DNA of 23,920 nt, taken from positions 1 to 23,920 of IMG/VR virus record IMGVR_UViG_3300025000_000418, one strand, 5' to 3'. The position numbers and the translations under genes were made by a program. Position 1 is the first letter of the stretch, and every line of letters starts with the position of its first letter. The DNA is from a virus. The notes below the pieces were generated by a model. The model was not told the DNA's origin. It made no database searches and saw nothing but the letters and a program-made list of their open reading frames with translations. Of the stretch, positions 12,829 to 19,326 are shown in pieces.

Positions 12829-13113
12829 ATGGTGGGGCAACAGGTAACTGTGAATGACCGCTTGACAAATGGTGATCGGTTCGGCTATCATACTTGTGTC
12901 GTCGGGATACCGGCGGCCGGGTTTAGAAGCCCGAAACCAGAGGCGGACACACCGCCACCAGCAGTCTTGGCGGTTTTTTTGTGTCCGTGGCATGGCGCTC
13001 TCTCCTTGGGCGGCATGCGGGGAGCTTCGGCTCGCCGGTTCCTCTGGTCCGGTCTTCTAACCCGCATGTCCGCCCATTTTGCGTTTAGAAGCGCGGGGCG
13101 GGGAATTTCTTAA
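12829..13113 (+). CDS. Leader frame running through the C4 region (Icd/Ash-like)
   Basis: This 94-residue frame spans the whole C4-like RNA and its target site. Its segments (PPPAVLAVFLCPWHGALSLG; ARRFLWSGLLTRMSAHFAFR) resemble the many phage ORFs annotated as Ash or Icd-like that overlie C4 regions. In phage P1 the C4 RNA controls translation of a leader frame coupled to icd and ant. A similar coupling to rha, 21 bases downstream, is possible. The frame may instead just reflect the conserved RNA. GAGGAAGG lies before the ATG. Confidence 0.35.
   Translation: MVGQQVTVNDRLTNGDRFGYHTCVVGIPAAGFRSPKPEADTPPPAVLAVFLCPWHGALSLGGMRGASARRFLWSGLLTRMSAHFAFRSAGRGIS
12862..12891 (+). promoter_or_regulatory. 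Strong sigma-70 promoter for the C4-like RNA
   Basis: A perfect TTGACA (12862-12867) is followed after 18 bases by TATCAT (12886-12891). It starts transcription a few bases before the C4-like hairpins and depends on no visible activator, so it should be active in the lysogen. Confidence 0.75.
12900..12990 (+). ncRNA. c4: C4-type antisense RNA
   Basis: The RNA has the C4 layout known from P1/P4-like prophages. A first hairpin CGGGTTTAGAAGCCCG (12918-12933) exposes the first antisense segment, then ACCAGAGG (12936-12943) is the second. The 3' hairpin is GGACAC (12945-12950)/GTGTCC (12981-12986), enclosing ACCGCCA (12951-12957)/TGGCGGT (12968-12974) with a T7 run (12974-12980) that can terminate transcription. 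Both antisense segments match a site 100 bases downstream in the correct antiparallel order. C4 RNAs repress antirepressor operons post-transcriptionally, keeping the lysogen stable. Confidence 0.85.
13041..13064 (+). promoter_or_regulatory. C4 target site in the rha leader
   Basis: CCTCTGGT (13041-13048) is the perfect complement of ACCAGAGG in the C4-like RNA. CTTCTAACCCG (13054-13064) pairs with CGGGTTTAGAAG with one bulged base. Order b then a against a' then b' is as required for antiparallel pairing. It lies 71 bases before the rha start. Confidence 0.75.
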
Positions 13114-13116
13114 TTC
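13092..13116. repeat. 25-bp leader repeat, copy 2
   Basis: A copy of 12433-12457 with two mismatches, between the C4 target site and the rha Shine-Dalgarno. Confidence 0.7.
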
Positions 13117-13134
13117 TCTACCGGAGGAAATGTC

Positions 13135-13764
13135 ATGAACCAGAAGCAGATCAGCACCATCAAGCGTCACCTCACCATCAAAGACGGCGAGCCCGTCACC
13201 ACCTCCCTGGACATTGCCACGTTTTTCGGCATGAAACACAAGGATGTCCTACGGGCAATCGAGAACAAAATAGCCGATTGTCCGACGGAATTCGTCGGGC
13301 GCAATTTTGCGCTCGTCTCGTATGTCGATAATCACAACCAGCAGCGGCCCATGTACGAGCTGACCCGCAAGGGGTTTGACATTGTGGCCCTGGGCTTCAC
13401 GGGGCCGAAGGCCATGGAGTTTCAGATTGCCTACGTCGAGGCCTTTGAACAGAAGGAACAGGAGCTGCAGCAAAAGGTGCTCGCGGGGCGGGCCGATGCC
13501 GTCATCGGAACGCTGGCTATCACCGCCGCCATTGCCAGGTCCGGCTACAAAGCTGACTTCCTCGCCAGGATGGTGCACCTGCGTTTTGCCGGTCTCACCG
13601 TCAAGGAGGTGGGGCGGGTGCTTGGCGTGAGCAAGGATGTCGTGGTCCGGTGGTCCAGCGTCCTGCGCAAGGCCGGGGTGGACTTTCCGAAGAGCGCGAA
13701 GCCGGCCGCGGCCCTGCTCAAGTCCGCCGGCCGCCAGCTCTGCCTGCCGGGGCTGGCGTCATGA
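13135..13764 (+). CDS. rha: Rha-family phage regulatory protein (antirepressor-like)
   Basis: The protein has 209 residues. Residues about 14-95 are a Rha domain: LTIKDGEPVTTSLDIATFFG, then KHKDVLRAIENKI, EFVGRNFALVSYVDNHNQQR, PMYELTRKGFDIVALGFTG and the KAMEFQIAYVEAFE helix. The C-terminal half has an HTH (LRFAGLTVKEVGRVLGVSKD, then VVVRWSSVLRKAGV). Rha proteins in lambdoid phages affect lysogeny and host-factor dependence, and are often paired with C4 RNAs as antirepressor-like switches. GGAGG (13123-13127) lies seven bases before the ATG. The leader holds a C4 target site, so expression is probably blocked in the lysogen by the C4-like RNA. The next gene overlaps by ATGA. Confidence 0.85.
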   Translation: MNQKQISTIKRHLTIKDGEPVTTSLDIATFFGMKHKDVLRAIENKIADCPTEFVGRNFALVSYVDNHNQQRPMYELTRKGFDIVALGFTGPKAMEFQIAYVEAFEQKEQELQQKVLAGRADAVIGTLAITAAIARSGYKADFLARMVHLRFAGLTVKEVGRVLGVSKDVVVRWSSVLRKAGVDFPKSAKPAAALLKSAGRQLCLPGLAS

Positions 13765-13955
13765 ACGGGCCGGTGCTGGCCTTCGGCTCGGAGGAGCCGC
13801 GGGATTTATTGCATAACGCCGCGGCGGTGCTCAGCCTGCTGGCGGCCCTGGCGCCCGGCGCGGCCGATGACTTCGGCCACGACGCCGCTGACGGCCTGGG
13901 CCTGGTGCTGCGCGCGGTTGAGCTCACCATCGAGGCGGCGGTCGCGCGGTTGTAG
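13761..13955 (+). CDS. Small helical phage protein after rha
   Basis: The protein has 64 residues, alanine- and leucine-rich and helical (LLHNAAAVLSLLAALAPGAA; DGLGLVLRAVELTIEAAVAR). It lacks charged flanks typical of a membrane helix pair, so a small cytoplasmic helical bundle is more likely. The start is coupled to the rha stop (ATGA), which suggests co-expression under the same C4 control. The family is not recognised; similar tiny proteins are often found in this place in phage operons. Confidence 0.55.
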   Translation: MNGPVLAFGSEEPRDLLHNAAAVLSLLAALAPGAADDFGHDAADGLGLVLRAVELTIEAAVARL

Positions 13956-13972
13956 CTGCACACTCACCCCCA

Positions 13973-14038
13973 CCCCTCTTCCCCTCACCCTGCCCTCTCC
14001 CAGTGGGAGAGGGTAAGAGAAGAGGGGGAGGGGGTTCC
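13973..14038. repeat. CCCTCTCCC-family palindrome with long outer stem
   Basis: The inner stem is CCCTCTCCC (13993-14001)/GGGAGAGGG (14005-14013) with loop AGT. The outer arms CCCCTCTTC (13973-13981) and GAAGAGGGG (14019-14027) extend it. This is the first part of the 308-base non-coding stretch 13956-14263, which separates the middle genes from the lysis gene. Confidence 0.8.
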
Positions 14039-14124
14039 CCCTAAAAGCCTAATCCCCTAAACTCCTAAACCCCTCTCTCCTTAAAATACTGCACTGTTTC
14101 ACCTATATATAGCCCTGCATCTCC

Positions 14125-14133
14125 TGCTATAGG
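14125..14133 (+). promoter_or_regulatory. Candidate activator-dependent (Mor/C-type) promoter
   Basis: An extended -10 (TGC TATAGG, 14125-14133) lies in the only AT-rich part of the junction, with no recognisable -35 (ATATAT region at 14104-14109). Mor/C-activated promoters have weak -35 elements, and the position before the lysis gene is right for a late promoter. The transcript would have to pass the hairpin at 14172-14200, so this is tentative. Confidence 0.3.
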
Positions 14134-14171
14134 ATAGACACGAGCACGGCAGCGGGCTCCTCCTCATCCTT

Positions 14172-14200
14172 CCCCGGACGGTTCGCCGCCCGGGGTTTTC
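14172..14200 (+). terminator. UUCG-loop rho-independent terminator
   Basis: CCCCGGACGG (14172-14181) and CCGCCCGGGG (14186-14195) pair at nine of ten positions around a TTCG tetraloop, followed by TTTTC. It would end the middle operon on the plus strand, before the lysis gene. Only four Ts follow, so termination may be incomplete. Confidence 0.7.
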
Positions 14201-14228
14201 CTGCATGGAGAGGGCCGCCTGCGGCGGC

Positions 14229-14249
14229 AAGTGACAAGTGACAAGTGAC
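14229..14249. repeat. Three tandem AAGTGAC heptamers
   Basis: Exact 7-base units at 14229-14235, 14236-14242 and 14243-14249, directly before the GGAGGGG ribosome-binding site of the lysis gene. They could be a slippage tract or direct-repeat protein site. Confidence 0.8.
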
Positions 14250-14263
14250 AGAGTGGAGGGGCG

Positions 14264-14755
14264 ATGACCAAGGAATACGACCGGTGGTTTCAGGAGTTTA
14301 CCTTCCTCTACTTCTCCGGGCTGGTGAGCTGGCCGTGGCTGAAGGCGCAGGGGATCGCCGAGTCGAACCTCCGGCACGATGCGGTATCAAAGGCCGGGGC
14401 GCGGGGGCTGATGCAGATCATGCCCGGGACCGCCGTCGATATCGCCAAGCATTTCGCGGTGGTGCCCAACCTGGATGACCCGAAGACCAACATCATGTTC
14501 GGCGCCCATTACCTGCGCAAGTGCTGGGACATCTTCAAGAAAGAAGAGGGGTTGGAGCGGTTGCGGTTTGCCTTCGGCGGCTACAACGCGGGGCCTGGCC
14601 ACATCATCAAGGCCCAGGAATTGACCGACCGGCCAACCGTATGGGAGGCGGTGAGCGCCCAGTTGCACAAGGTGACCGGCGAGAAGAACGCGCTGGAGAC
14701 CATCACCTATGTCCGCCGGATCGAGGGGATCCGGCTTTCGATGATCGAGATATGA
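14264..14755 (+). CDS. Lytic transglycosylase endolysin (SLT family)
   Basis: The protein has 163 residues. The catalytic Glu is E33 in GIAESNLRHDA, followed by the SLT motifs GLMQIMPGTA (48-57) and YNAGPG (107-112). Such enzymes cut the beta-1,4 bond between MurNAc and GlcNAc, giving anhydro-MurNAc, and are used by Mu-like phages for lysis. The N-terminus (RWFQEFTFLYFSGLVSWPW) is moderately hydrophobic and aromatic but is not a classical signal peptide; release could need a holin. It is the first gene after the middle-operon terminator, as lysis genes are in Mu. The ATG at 14264 follows GGAGGGGCG. Confidence 0.9.
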   Translation: MTKEYDRWFQEFTFLYFSGLVSWPWLKAQGIAESNLRHDAVSKAGARGLMQIMPGTAVDIAKHFAVVPNLDDPKTNIMFGAHYLRKCWDIFKKEEGLERLRFAFGGYNAGPGHIIKAQELTDRPTVWEAVSAQLHKVTGEKNALETITYVRRIEGIRLSMIEI

Positions 14756-14763
14756 CCGCGACC

Positions 14764-14805
14764 GATGCGGTTCGTTCCTCACCACATCCTACGGGGGGGG
14801 GGGGG
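14764..14805. repeat. Half GTAGGATG-family repeat plus 13-G tract
   Basis: The right half of the palindromic repeat (GATGCGGTTCG at 14764-14774 through CATCCTACG at 14785-14793) is followed without a gap by 13 consecutive Gs (14793-14805). The left half is missing. The tract lies in the 101 bases before the TraR-like gene. Confidence 0.85.
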
Positions 14806-14856
14806 CGAGTGGCCTGGCTGGCCGGGCTGCATGAAATCTGGAGATGGAAACGGACC

Positions 14857-15072
14857 ATGGCCGACGAAATTGACATTGCCAATGACAACGCCGCGCGCAT
14901 CCTGGCGGGCCGCATCGAGGCGGCCAGGGGCGAGGCGGGCCGGACCGGCCTTGGCGCCGAGAGCTGCGACTGGTGCGGCGAGGATATCCCCATGAAACGC
15001 AGGGAGGCCATGCCCGGGTGCACCCTGTGTTTCGGCTGCCAGGCGCAGAAGGAAAGGTTGAAGCATGGTTGA
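14857..15072 (+). CDS. TraR/DksA-type zinc-finger protein
   Basis: The protein has 71 residues. The four-cysteine finger is C37-x2-C40 and C58-x2-C61 (SCDWCG, LCFGC), with a helical N-terminus (DIANDNAARILAGRIEAARG). TraR-like proteins bind RNA polymerase in the secondary channel and alter transcription without ppGpp; many Mu-like phages carry one here. The start at 14857 gives the usual length. An in-frame ATG at 14752, overlapping the endolysin stop, would add 35 residues through a 13-G tract, so an extended form could depend on tract length. The next gene overlaps by eight bases. Confidence 0.85.
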   Translation: MADEIDIANDNAARILAGRIEAARGEAGRTGLGAESCDWCGEDIPMKRREAMPGCTLCFGCQAQKERLKHG

Positions 15073-15490
15073 ACTGTTCGGCGGAGTGGCCCTGCCCACG
15101 GTCATCGCGGTGGTGAACCTGCTCGGGCTGCCCGGGCTGGTGCTGATCATCTGGTCGGCGGACCAGCGGCGGTTCCACTCGATGCAGTTGCTGGCCCAGG
15201 AGGAGCGGGCCAGGGAGGCAAAGCGGCGGCAGGAGGAAATGACGGCGCTTAAGGAACAGTTTCTGGCCGCCATGGCCGAGGCGGCCCGGCAGCATGCCGA
15301 CGCGGTGCGGCTGTACGAAAACAATGTCGTCCTGACCAAAAGCTACGAGCGAACCACCAACGAGCTGATGAGCATCATCCAGCTGGCGACTCAGACCATG
15401 ACCAGGCTGAGCGAGCAGGTCGTCAATAACATGTACTGTCCGGTCATCCGCAACGGGGAAAACAGATGGGCTTTGACACAGAGAGACTGA
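15065..15490 (+). CDS. Membrane-anchored coiled-coil protein (DUF2730/Mu gp25-like)
   Basis: The protein has 141 residues. A single N-terminal membrane segment (about 9-30, LPTVIAVVNLLGLPGLVLII) is followed by a long charged coiled coil (ERAREAKRRQEEMTALKEQF, then AAMAEAARQHADAVRL). This shape and the position between TraR and the small terminase fit the DUF2730-like proteins of Mu (gp25). Its role is not established; a Rz-like spanin or lysis/anchor role is another possibility. It overlaps the next gene by 25 bases. Confidence 0.65.
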   Translation: MVELFGGVALPTVIAVVNLLGLPGLVLIIWSADQRRFHSMQLLAQEERAREAKRRQEEMTALKEQFLAAMAEAARQHADAVRLYENNVVLTKSYERTTNELMSIIQLATQTMTRLSEQVVNNMYCPVIRNGENRWALTQRD

Positions 15491-15717
15491 AACACAAGGG
15501 CCGGCTGGCCGAGAAAGAGGCGGCCGCGTACCGGCTTGGCGTGATCCTGCGGGGGCAGATCACCACCCTGCGCGATCTCCTGGACCCGTTCTTGGCGCTC
15601 GATGAGCTGCCGGCCGAAGCGGCCGCGGTGCAGGCGGTGGAGCTGGCCGGGGTGCATGCCGAATACCTCGGGCTGCTCGCCGAGATCAAGGCAATCAAGC
15701 GGGCGCTGGGAGACTGA
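15466..15717 (+). CDS. Small helical protein upstream of the small terminase
   Basis: The protein has 83 residues: two helices (LKHKGRLAEKEAAAYRLGVI; AVQAVELAGVHAEYLGLLAE) and an acidic linker (FLALDELPAEAAA). Its place, directly before the small terminase and behind the coiled-coil membrane protein, corresponds to Mu gp26. The function is unknown. It overlaps the previous gene by 25 bases, in another frame. Confidence 0.6.
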   Translation: MGFDTERLKHKGRLAEKEAAAYRLGVILRGQITTLRDLLDPFLALDELPAEAAAVQAVELAGVHAEYLGLLAEIKAIKRALGD

Positions 15718-15722
15718 TGGAA

Positions 15723-15750
15723 CGGTTCGCGGTTCACGGTTCACGGTTCT
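15723..15750. repeat. Four tandem CGGTTCN heptamers
   Basis: CGGTTCG, CGGTTCA, CGGTTCA and CGGTTCT run directly one after another (15723-15750), then a T7 run and a CCGGCC/GGCCGG hairpin (15761-15776). All lie in the 69-base gap before the small terminase gene. The Ts precede the hairpin, so this is not a plus-strand terminator. Confidence 0.8.
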
Positions 15751-15786
15751 TTTTTTCGTGCCGGCCTGGGGGCCGGGGAGGCGGTC

Positions 15787-16395
15787 ATGCCTGACGCCTA
15801 TGGGTGGGACATCCGCGAGCAGGCCGAGGAACTGTACATCATCGACGGCCTGACCTATGAGCAGGTTGCGGAGCGGACCGGGGTGTCGCTTACCCAGCTC
15901 AAACGCTGGGGCACGGACTCCGAGCCCGGCTGGGCGGAGCGGCGGCGCGAATACCGCCAGGCCCAGACCACGGTCCGCCGCGGGGTGATGCTGGCCAAGG
16001 CCAAGGCGGTCAACTCCCTGCTGGAGGCCATGGACCCGCAGACCGCGTATGCGTTCTCCAGCCTGGTCAGCGCCGGCCGGGTGATCGAAGAAGAGTCCAG
16101 GCGGCAGCGCATCGAGGACCAGGGGCAGGCGGAGGCCGAGGTCCGGCAGATCAACACTGCCGAGGACGCCGTCGCCGCCCTGGGCGAGGCGGTGCAGCGC
16201 AAGGTGAATGTGCTCCTCTCCCAGCCGGGGGCGGTGTCGCTGGCCGGGATCAAGGAGATGCAGCAGGCCCTGGAAATGATCGAGAAACTGAAGACCAAGT
16301 ATGCACCGGTTGACGCCGGCCAGGACGGGCCGCGCGGGATTTCGGCGGAGGCCCTGCAGACCATCCGCCGCGACGTGCTGAGGATGTCGACATGA
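15787..16395 (+). CDS. Small terminase subunit (DUF1804/DUF3486-like)
   Basis: The protein has 202 residues. An N-terminal HTH (REQAEELYIIDGLTYEQVAE, then RTGVSLTQLKRWG) is followed by a long helical oligomerisation part (VNSLLEAMDPQTAYAFSSLV onward) and a C-terminal tail. HTH plus helical body, directly before the large subunit, is the standard small terminase plan. It recognises phage DNA and feeds it to the large subunit. In Mu the equivalent (gp27) helps select the pac site near the left end. Start ATG 15787 has GGGGAGGCGG upstream. The stop overlaps the large subunit start (ATGA). Confidence 0.8.
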   Translation: MPDAYGWDIREQAEELYIIDGLTYEQVAERTGVSLTQLKRWGTDSEPGWAERRREYRQAQTTVRRGVMLAKAKAVNSLLEAMDPQTAYAFSSLVSAGRVIEEESRRQRIEDQGQAEAEVRQINTAEDAVAALGEAVQRKVNVLLSQPGAVSLAGIKEMQQALEMIEKLKTKYAPVDAGQDGPRGISAEALQTIRRDVLRMST

Positions 16396-17804
16396 AGAAG
16401 TTTTACGGCAAGGCCAAGATCGTCCCGGTCAACCCGGGCGGGCTCTTTTTGCCGTACCAGGAGGCGTGGATCAAGGACCGCGGCAGGCTGAAACTGATGG
16501 AAAAGGCGCGGCAGATCGGCATCTCCTGGTCAACGGCCTATGCCGCGGTGGAGCGGACCGCCGAGGACGGCGCCAAGTGGGATCAGTGGATCTCCAGCCG
16601 CGACGATCTGCAGGCCCGGCTGGTGATCGAGGATTGCAAGATGTTTGCCCAGGTGCTGCAGATTGCCGCCGAGGACCTGGGGGAACGGGTGATCGACGAG
16701 GAGCGCAAGATTTCGGCCTACGTGCTGCACATGGTCAACGGCCGGCGCATCCATTCGATGAGCAGCAACCCGGACGCCCAGGCGGGCAAGCGCGGCGGCC
16801 GTATCCTGGACGAGTTCGCCCTGCATCCGGACCCACGCAAATTGTGGTCCATCGCCTACCCGGGCATTACCTGGGGCGGCTCCATGGAGGTGATCTCCAC
16901 CCACCGCGGCAGCGCGAATTTTTTCAACCTGCTGGTGCGCGAGATCCGCGAGCACGGCAACCCGAAGGGGATCAGCCTGCACCGGGTGACCCTGGACGAT
17001 GCCCTGCTCCAGGGGTTCCTCTGGAAGCTGCAGCAGTCGCTGCCGGCCGGCCACGAGGTGCAGGAGATGGACGAAGCCCAGTACTTCGACTTCATCCGGA
17101 GCGGCTGCGCCGACGAAGAATCGTTTCGCCAGGAGTACATGTGCGAGCCGGCGGACGATGCTTCCGCATTTTTGGAATATGACCTGATTGCGCACAGCGA
17201 GTACGGCCAGGCCGATCAGTGGGAGTGGGACGGCCTGAGCGCGACCAGGCCCAAGGGGCGGCTCTACGGCGGTCTGGACATCGGCCGCAAAAAGGACTTG
17301 ACCGTGCTGTGGGTGGTGGAGGAAGTGGGCAGCGTCCTGGAGACCAGGCTGATCATCGAGCTGCATAAAATGAGCAAGCCCGCCCAGGAAGCGATTCTCT
17401 GGCCGATCATGGGCCAGCTTGACCGGACCTGCATCGACTACACGGGCCTGGGCATCGGCTGGGGCGACGACGCCCAGCACAAGTTCGGCGAGTACCGGGT
17501 CGAGCTGGTGACCTTTACGCCCCGGGTCAAAGAGGAGCTGGCCTATCCGGTGCGGGGGCTGATGGAGGACAGGCGGCTGCGCATCCCCTACCGGCCGGAG
17601 ATCCGTGCCGACCTGCGGGCGGTGACCAAAGAGACCACGGCGGCCGGCAATATCAGGTTTACGGCCGAGCGCAGCGAAAACGGCCATGCGGACCGCTTCT
17701 GGGCGCTGGCCTTAGCGGCACATGCCGGTTCGACACCGGGCGGCGACACGGCGATCCTCTCGGGGCTGCCGCGGGAATCAGCAACCTTGACCAGGGGGTA
17801 TTGA
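16392..17804 (+). CDS. Large terminase subunit (Mu gp28-like)
   Basis: The protein has 470 residues. The ATPase half has a Walker A-like KARQIGISWST and Walker B D140-E141 (GGRILDEFA), then a coupling motif (EVISTHRGS). The nuclease half has an RNase H-like fold with D296 (GGLDIGRKKDLT), a second acidic site (CIDYTGLG) and a third near HADRFWALALA. It drives DNA packaging into the prohead and cuts it, headful-style in Mu-like phages. The length is shorter than Mu gp28 (551). Confidence 0.9.
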   Translation: MKKFYGKAKIVPVNPGGLFLPYQEAWIKDRGRLKLMEKARQIGISWSTAYAAVERTAEDGAKWDQWISSRDDLQARLVIEDCKMFAQVLQIAAEDLGERVIDEERKISAYVLHMVNGRRIHSMSSNPDAQAGKRGGRILDEFALHPDPRKLWSIAYPGITWGGSMEVISTHRGSANFFNLLVREIREHGNPKGISLHRVTLDDALLQGFLWKLQQSLPAGHEVQEMDEAQYFDFIRSGCADEESFRQEYMCEPADDASAFLEYDLIAHSEYGQADQWEWDGLSATRPKGRLYGGLDIGRKKDLTVLWVVEEVGSVLETRLIIELHKMSKPAQEAILWPIMGQLDRTCIDYTGLGIGWGDDAQHKFGEYRVELVTFTPRVKEELAYPVRGLMEDRRLRIPYRPEIRADLRAVTKETTAAGNIRFTAERSENGHADRFWALALAAHAGSTPGGDTAILSGLPRESATLTRGY

Positions 17805-17805
17805 C

Positions 17806-19326
17806 ATGGCGGACGGCATCTGGGTGAGCCCTGACAGGTTCGTCTCCTTCGCCGAGGTCAAGCCGGCCGAGTTGACCCGGGAGATTGCCAGTCGGTCCAC
17901 GGCCTGGGACTTCTCCCAGGTGGTCGGCCTGCTGCCCGACCCTGACCCGGTGCTGCGCAAGCGCGGGGACGGGGTGCAGATTCTGGAGGAACTGCTGGGC
18001 GACGCGCACCTGACCAGCGTGGTCCAGACCCGCAAGCTCGGCACCCTCAAGCGCGAATTCAAGTGGGAGCCGGGCACGGTGGACGGCCAGGCGCCGGCGG
18101 CGGCAGAGGCCCTGTGCGCGCAATTGGTCGAGGACCTGGAGCGGGTCGATCTCTACAGCCTGATCTCTGGCATCCTGGACGCCCCGCTCTACGGCCTGGC
18201 GCCGGTGGAGCTGATGTGGGAGCCGGGCGATCACCTGCGGCTCGCTGATCTGCGCTGCCTGCCGGCGCGCTGGTTCGGCGCCGACCAGGACAATGCGTTC
18301 CGGTTCAGGAGCATTGATCAGCCGGACGAGGGCGAAGAGATACCGTTCGGCAAGGTGGTCTTTGCCCGGCACTTCCCAACCTATGACAACCCCTACGGCC
18401 TGCGGCTGCTGTCGCGTTGCTTCTGGCCGGTGATGTTCAAGAAGGGGTCCATCAAGTTCTGGGTGACCTTCACCGAGAAGTACGGCATGCCCTTCCTCCT
18501 GGGCCGGTACGCCCGGGGCTCGTCCCTGGAGGATCAGCAGAACATGCTTGCCAGCCTGGTCAAGATGGTCCGGGACGCGGTGGCGGTGGTGCCCGAGGGC
18601 AGCACCGTGGAGATGCTCGGCGGCACCGGCAAAACCGGCGGCAGCTATCTGGCCTTCGAGCGCCTGAAAGATGCCATGGACGCCGAGATCTCCAAGGCGA
18701 TCATGGGCCAGACCCTGACCGCCGAGATCGGCGACAAGGGCAGCTACGCCGCCAGCAAAACGCACGAGAACGTGTTGGGCCTGTACCAGGACGCGGACCG
18801 GCAGCTGGTCAAGACGGCCATGGAAGAAATCGCCTGGGTCTACGGCGAGGTCAACGCCCCGGGCGTGCCGCCGCCGACCTTCACCTGGTTCGAGACCGAG
18901 GACCCGCAGCAGGCGTTTGCCGATCGGGACAAGGCCCTGACCGAGGGCGGCCGGGTCCGGCTGAAGAAGGAGTATTACATCCGCCGCTACGGGTTCGGCG
19001 AGGATGAGATCGAGGTCGTTGACCAGGGTGGGGTGCCGGGCCAGCCTGGCAAGGCCGGCGGCGAGTTCAGCGAGGGCGATCAGTCCTACCCGCCGGACCT
19101 GATTGCCGACCGGCTCGATGCGGACGGGCAGCCGGCCGTTGACGAATGGATCGATCAGGCGCGGGTCATGCTGGCGCAGGCCTCCAGCCTTGAAGAATTT
19201 CGGGCCATGGTCCTCGCCGCCTGTCAGGATCTGCCCATCGATGCCCTGGGCCGGCTCATGGCCGGCGCGATGCAGGCGGCGCATGCTGCCGGGATCTTTG
19301 ACATCGAGGAGGGGTCGGATGAATAG
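17806..19326 (+). CDS. Portal protein (DUF935, Mu gp29-like)
   Basis: The protein has 506 residues against 512 for Mu gp29. DUF935 hallmarks include DPDPVLRKRGDGVQILEELL, SVVQTRKLGTLKREFKW, YGLAPVELMWEPGD, YGMPFLLGRYARGSS and the GSYAASKTHENVL region. It forms the dodecameric ring at one head vertex through which DNA enters and leaves. The last 60 residues are acidic and helical. AGGGGG lies upstream of the ATG at 17806, which follows the terminase stop by one base. The stop overlaps the next start. Confidence 0.95.
   Translation: MADGIWVSPDRFVSFAEVKPAELTREIASRSTAWDFSQVVGLLPDPDPVLRKRGDGVQILEELLGDAHLTSVVQTRKLGTLKREFKWEPGTVDGQAPAAAEALCAQLVEDLERVDLYSLISGILDAPLYGLAPVELMWEPGDHLRLADLRCLPARWFGADQDNAFRFRSIDQPDEGEEIPFGKVVFARHFPTYDNPYGLRLLSRCFWPVMFKKGSIKFWVTFTEKYGMPFLLGRYARGSSLEDQQNMLASLVKMVRDAVAVVPEGSTVEMLGGTGKTGGSYLAFERLKDAMDAEISKAIMGQTLTAEIGDKGSYAASKTHENVLGLYQDADRQLVKTAMEEIAWVYGEVNAPGVPPPTFTWFETEDPQQAFADRDKALTEGGRVRLKKEYYIRRYGFGEDEIEVVDQGGVPGQPGKAGGEFSEGDQSYPPDLIADRLDADGQPAVDEWIDQARVMLAQASSLEEFRAMVLAACQDLPIDALGRLMAGAMQAAHAAGIFDIEEGSDE

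Noticed and set aside
14229-14249. Tandem AAGTGAC units as a CRISPR-like array
   Set aside because: The units are only 7 bases and directly adjacent with no spacers. No CRISPR array or cas gene is seen anywhere in the window.
15750-15776. T7 run and CCGGCC/GGCCGG hairpin as a terminator
   Set aside because: The Ts precede the hairpin on the plus strand, and on the minus strand the following run is A-rich, so neither orientation fits.
16530-17687. A 385-codon open frame on the minus strand
   Set aside because: Antisense shadow of the large terminase.
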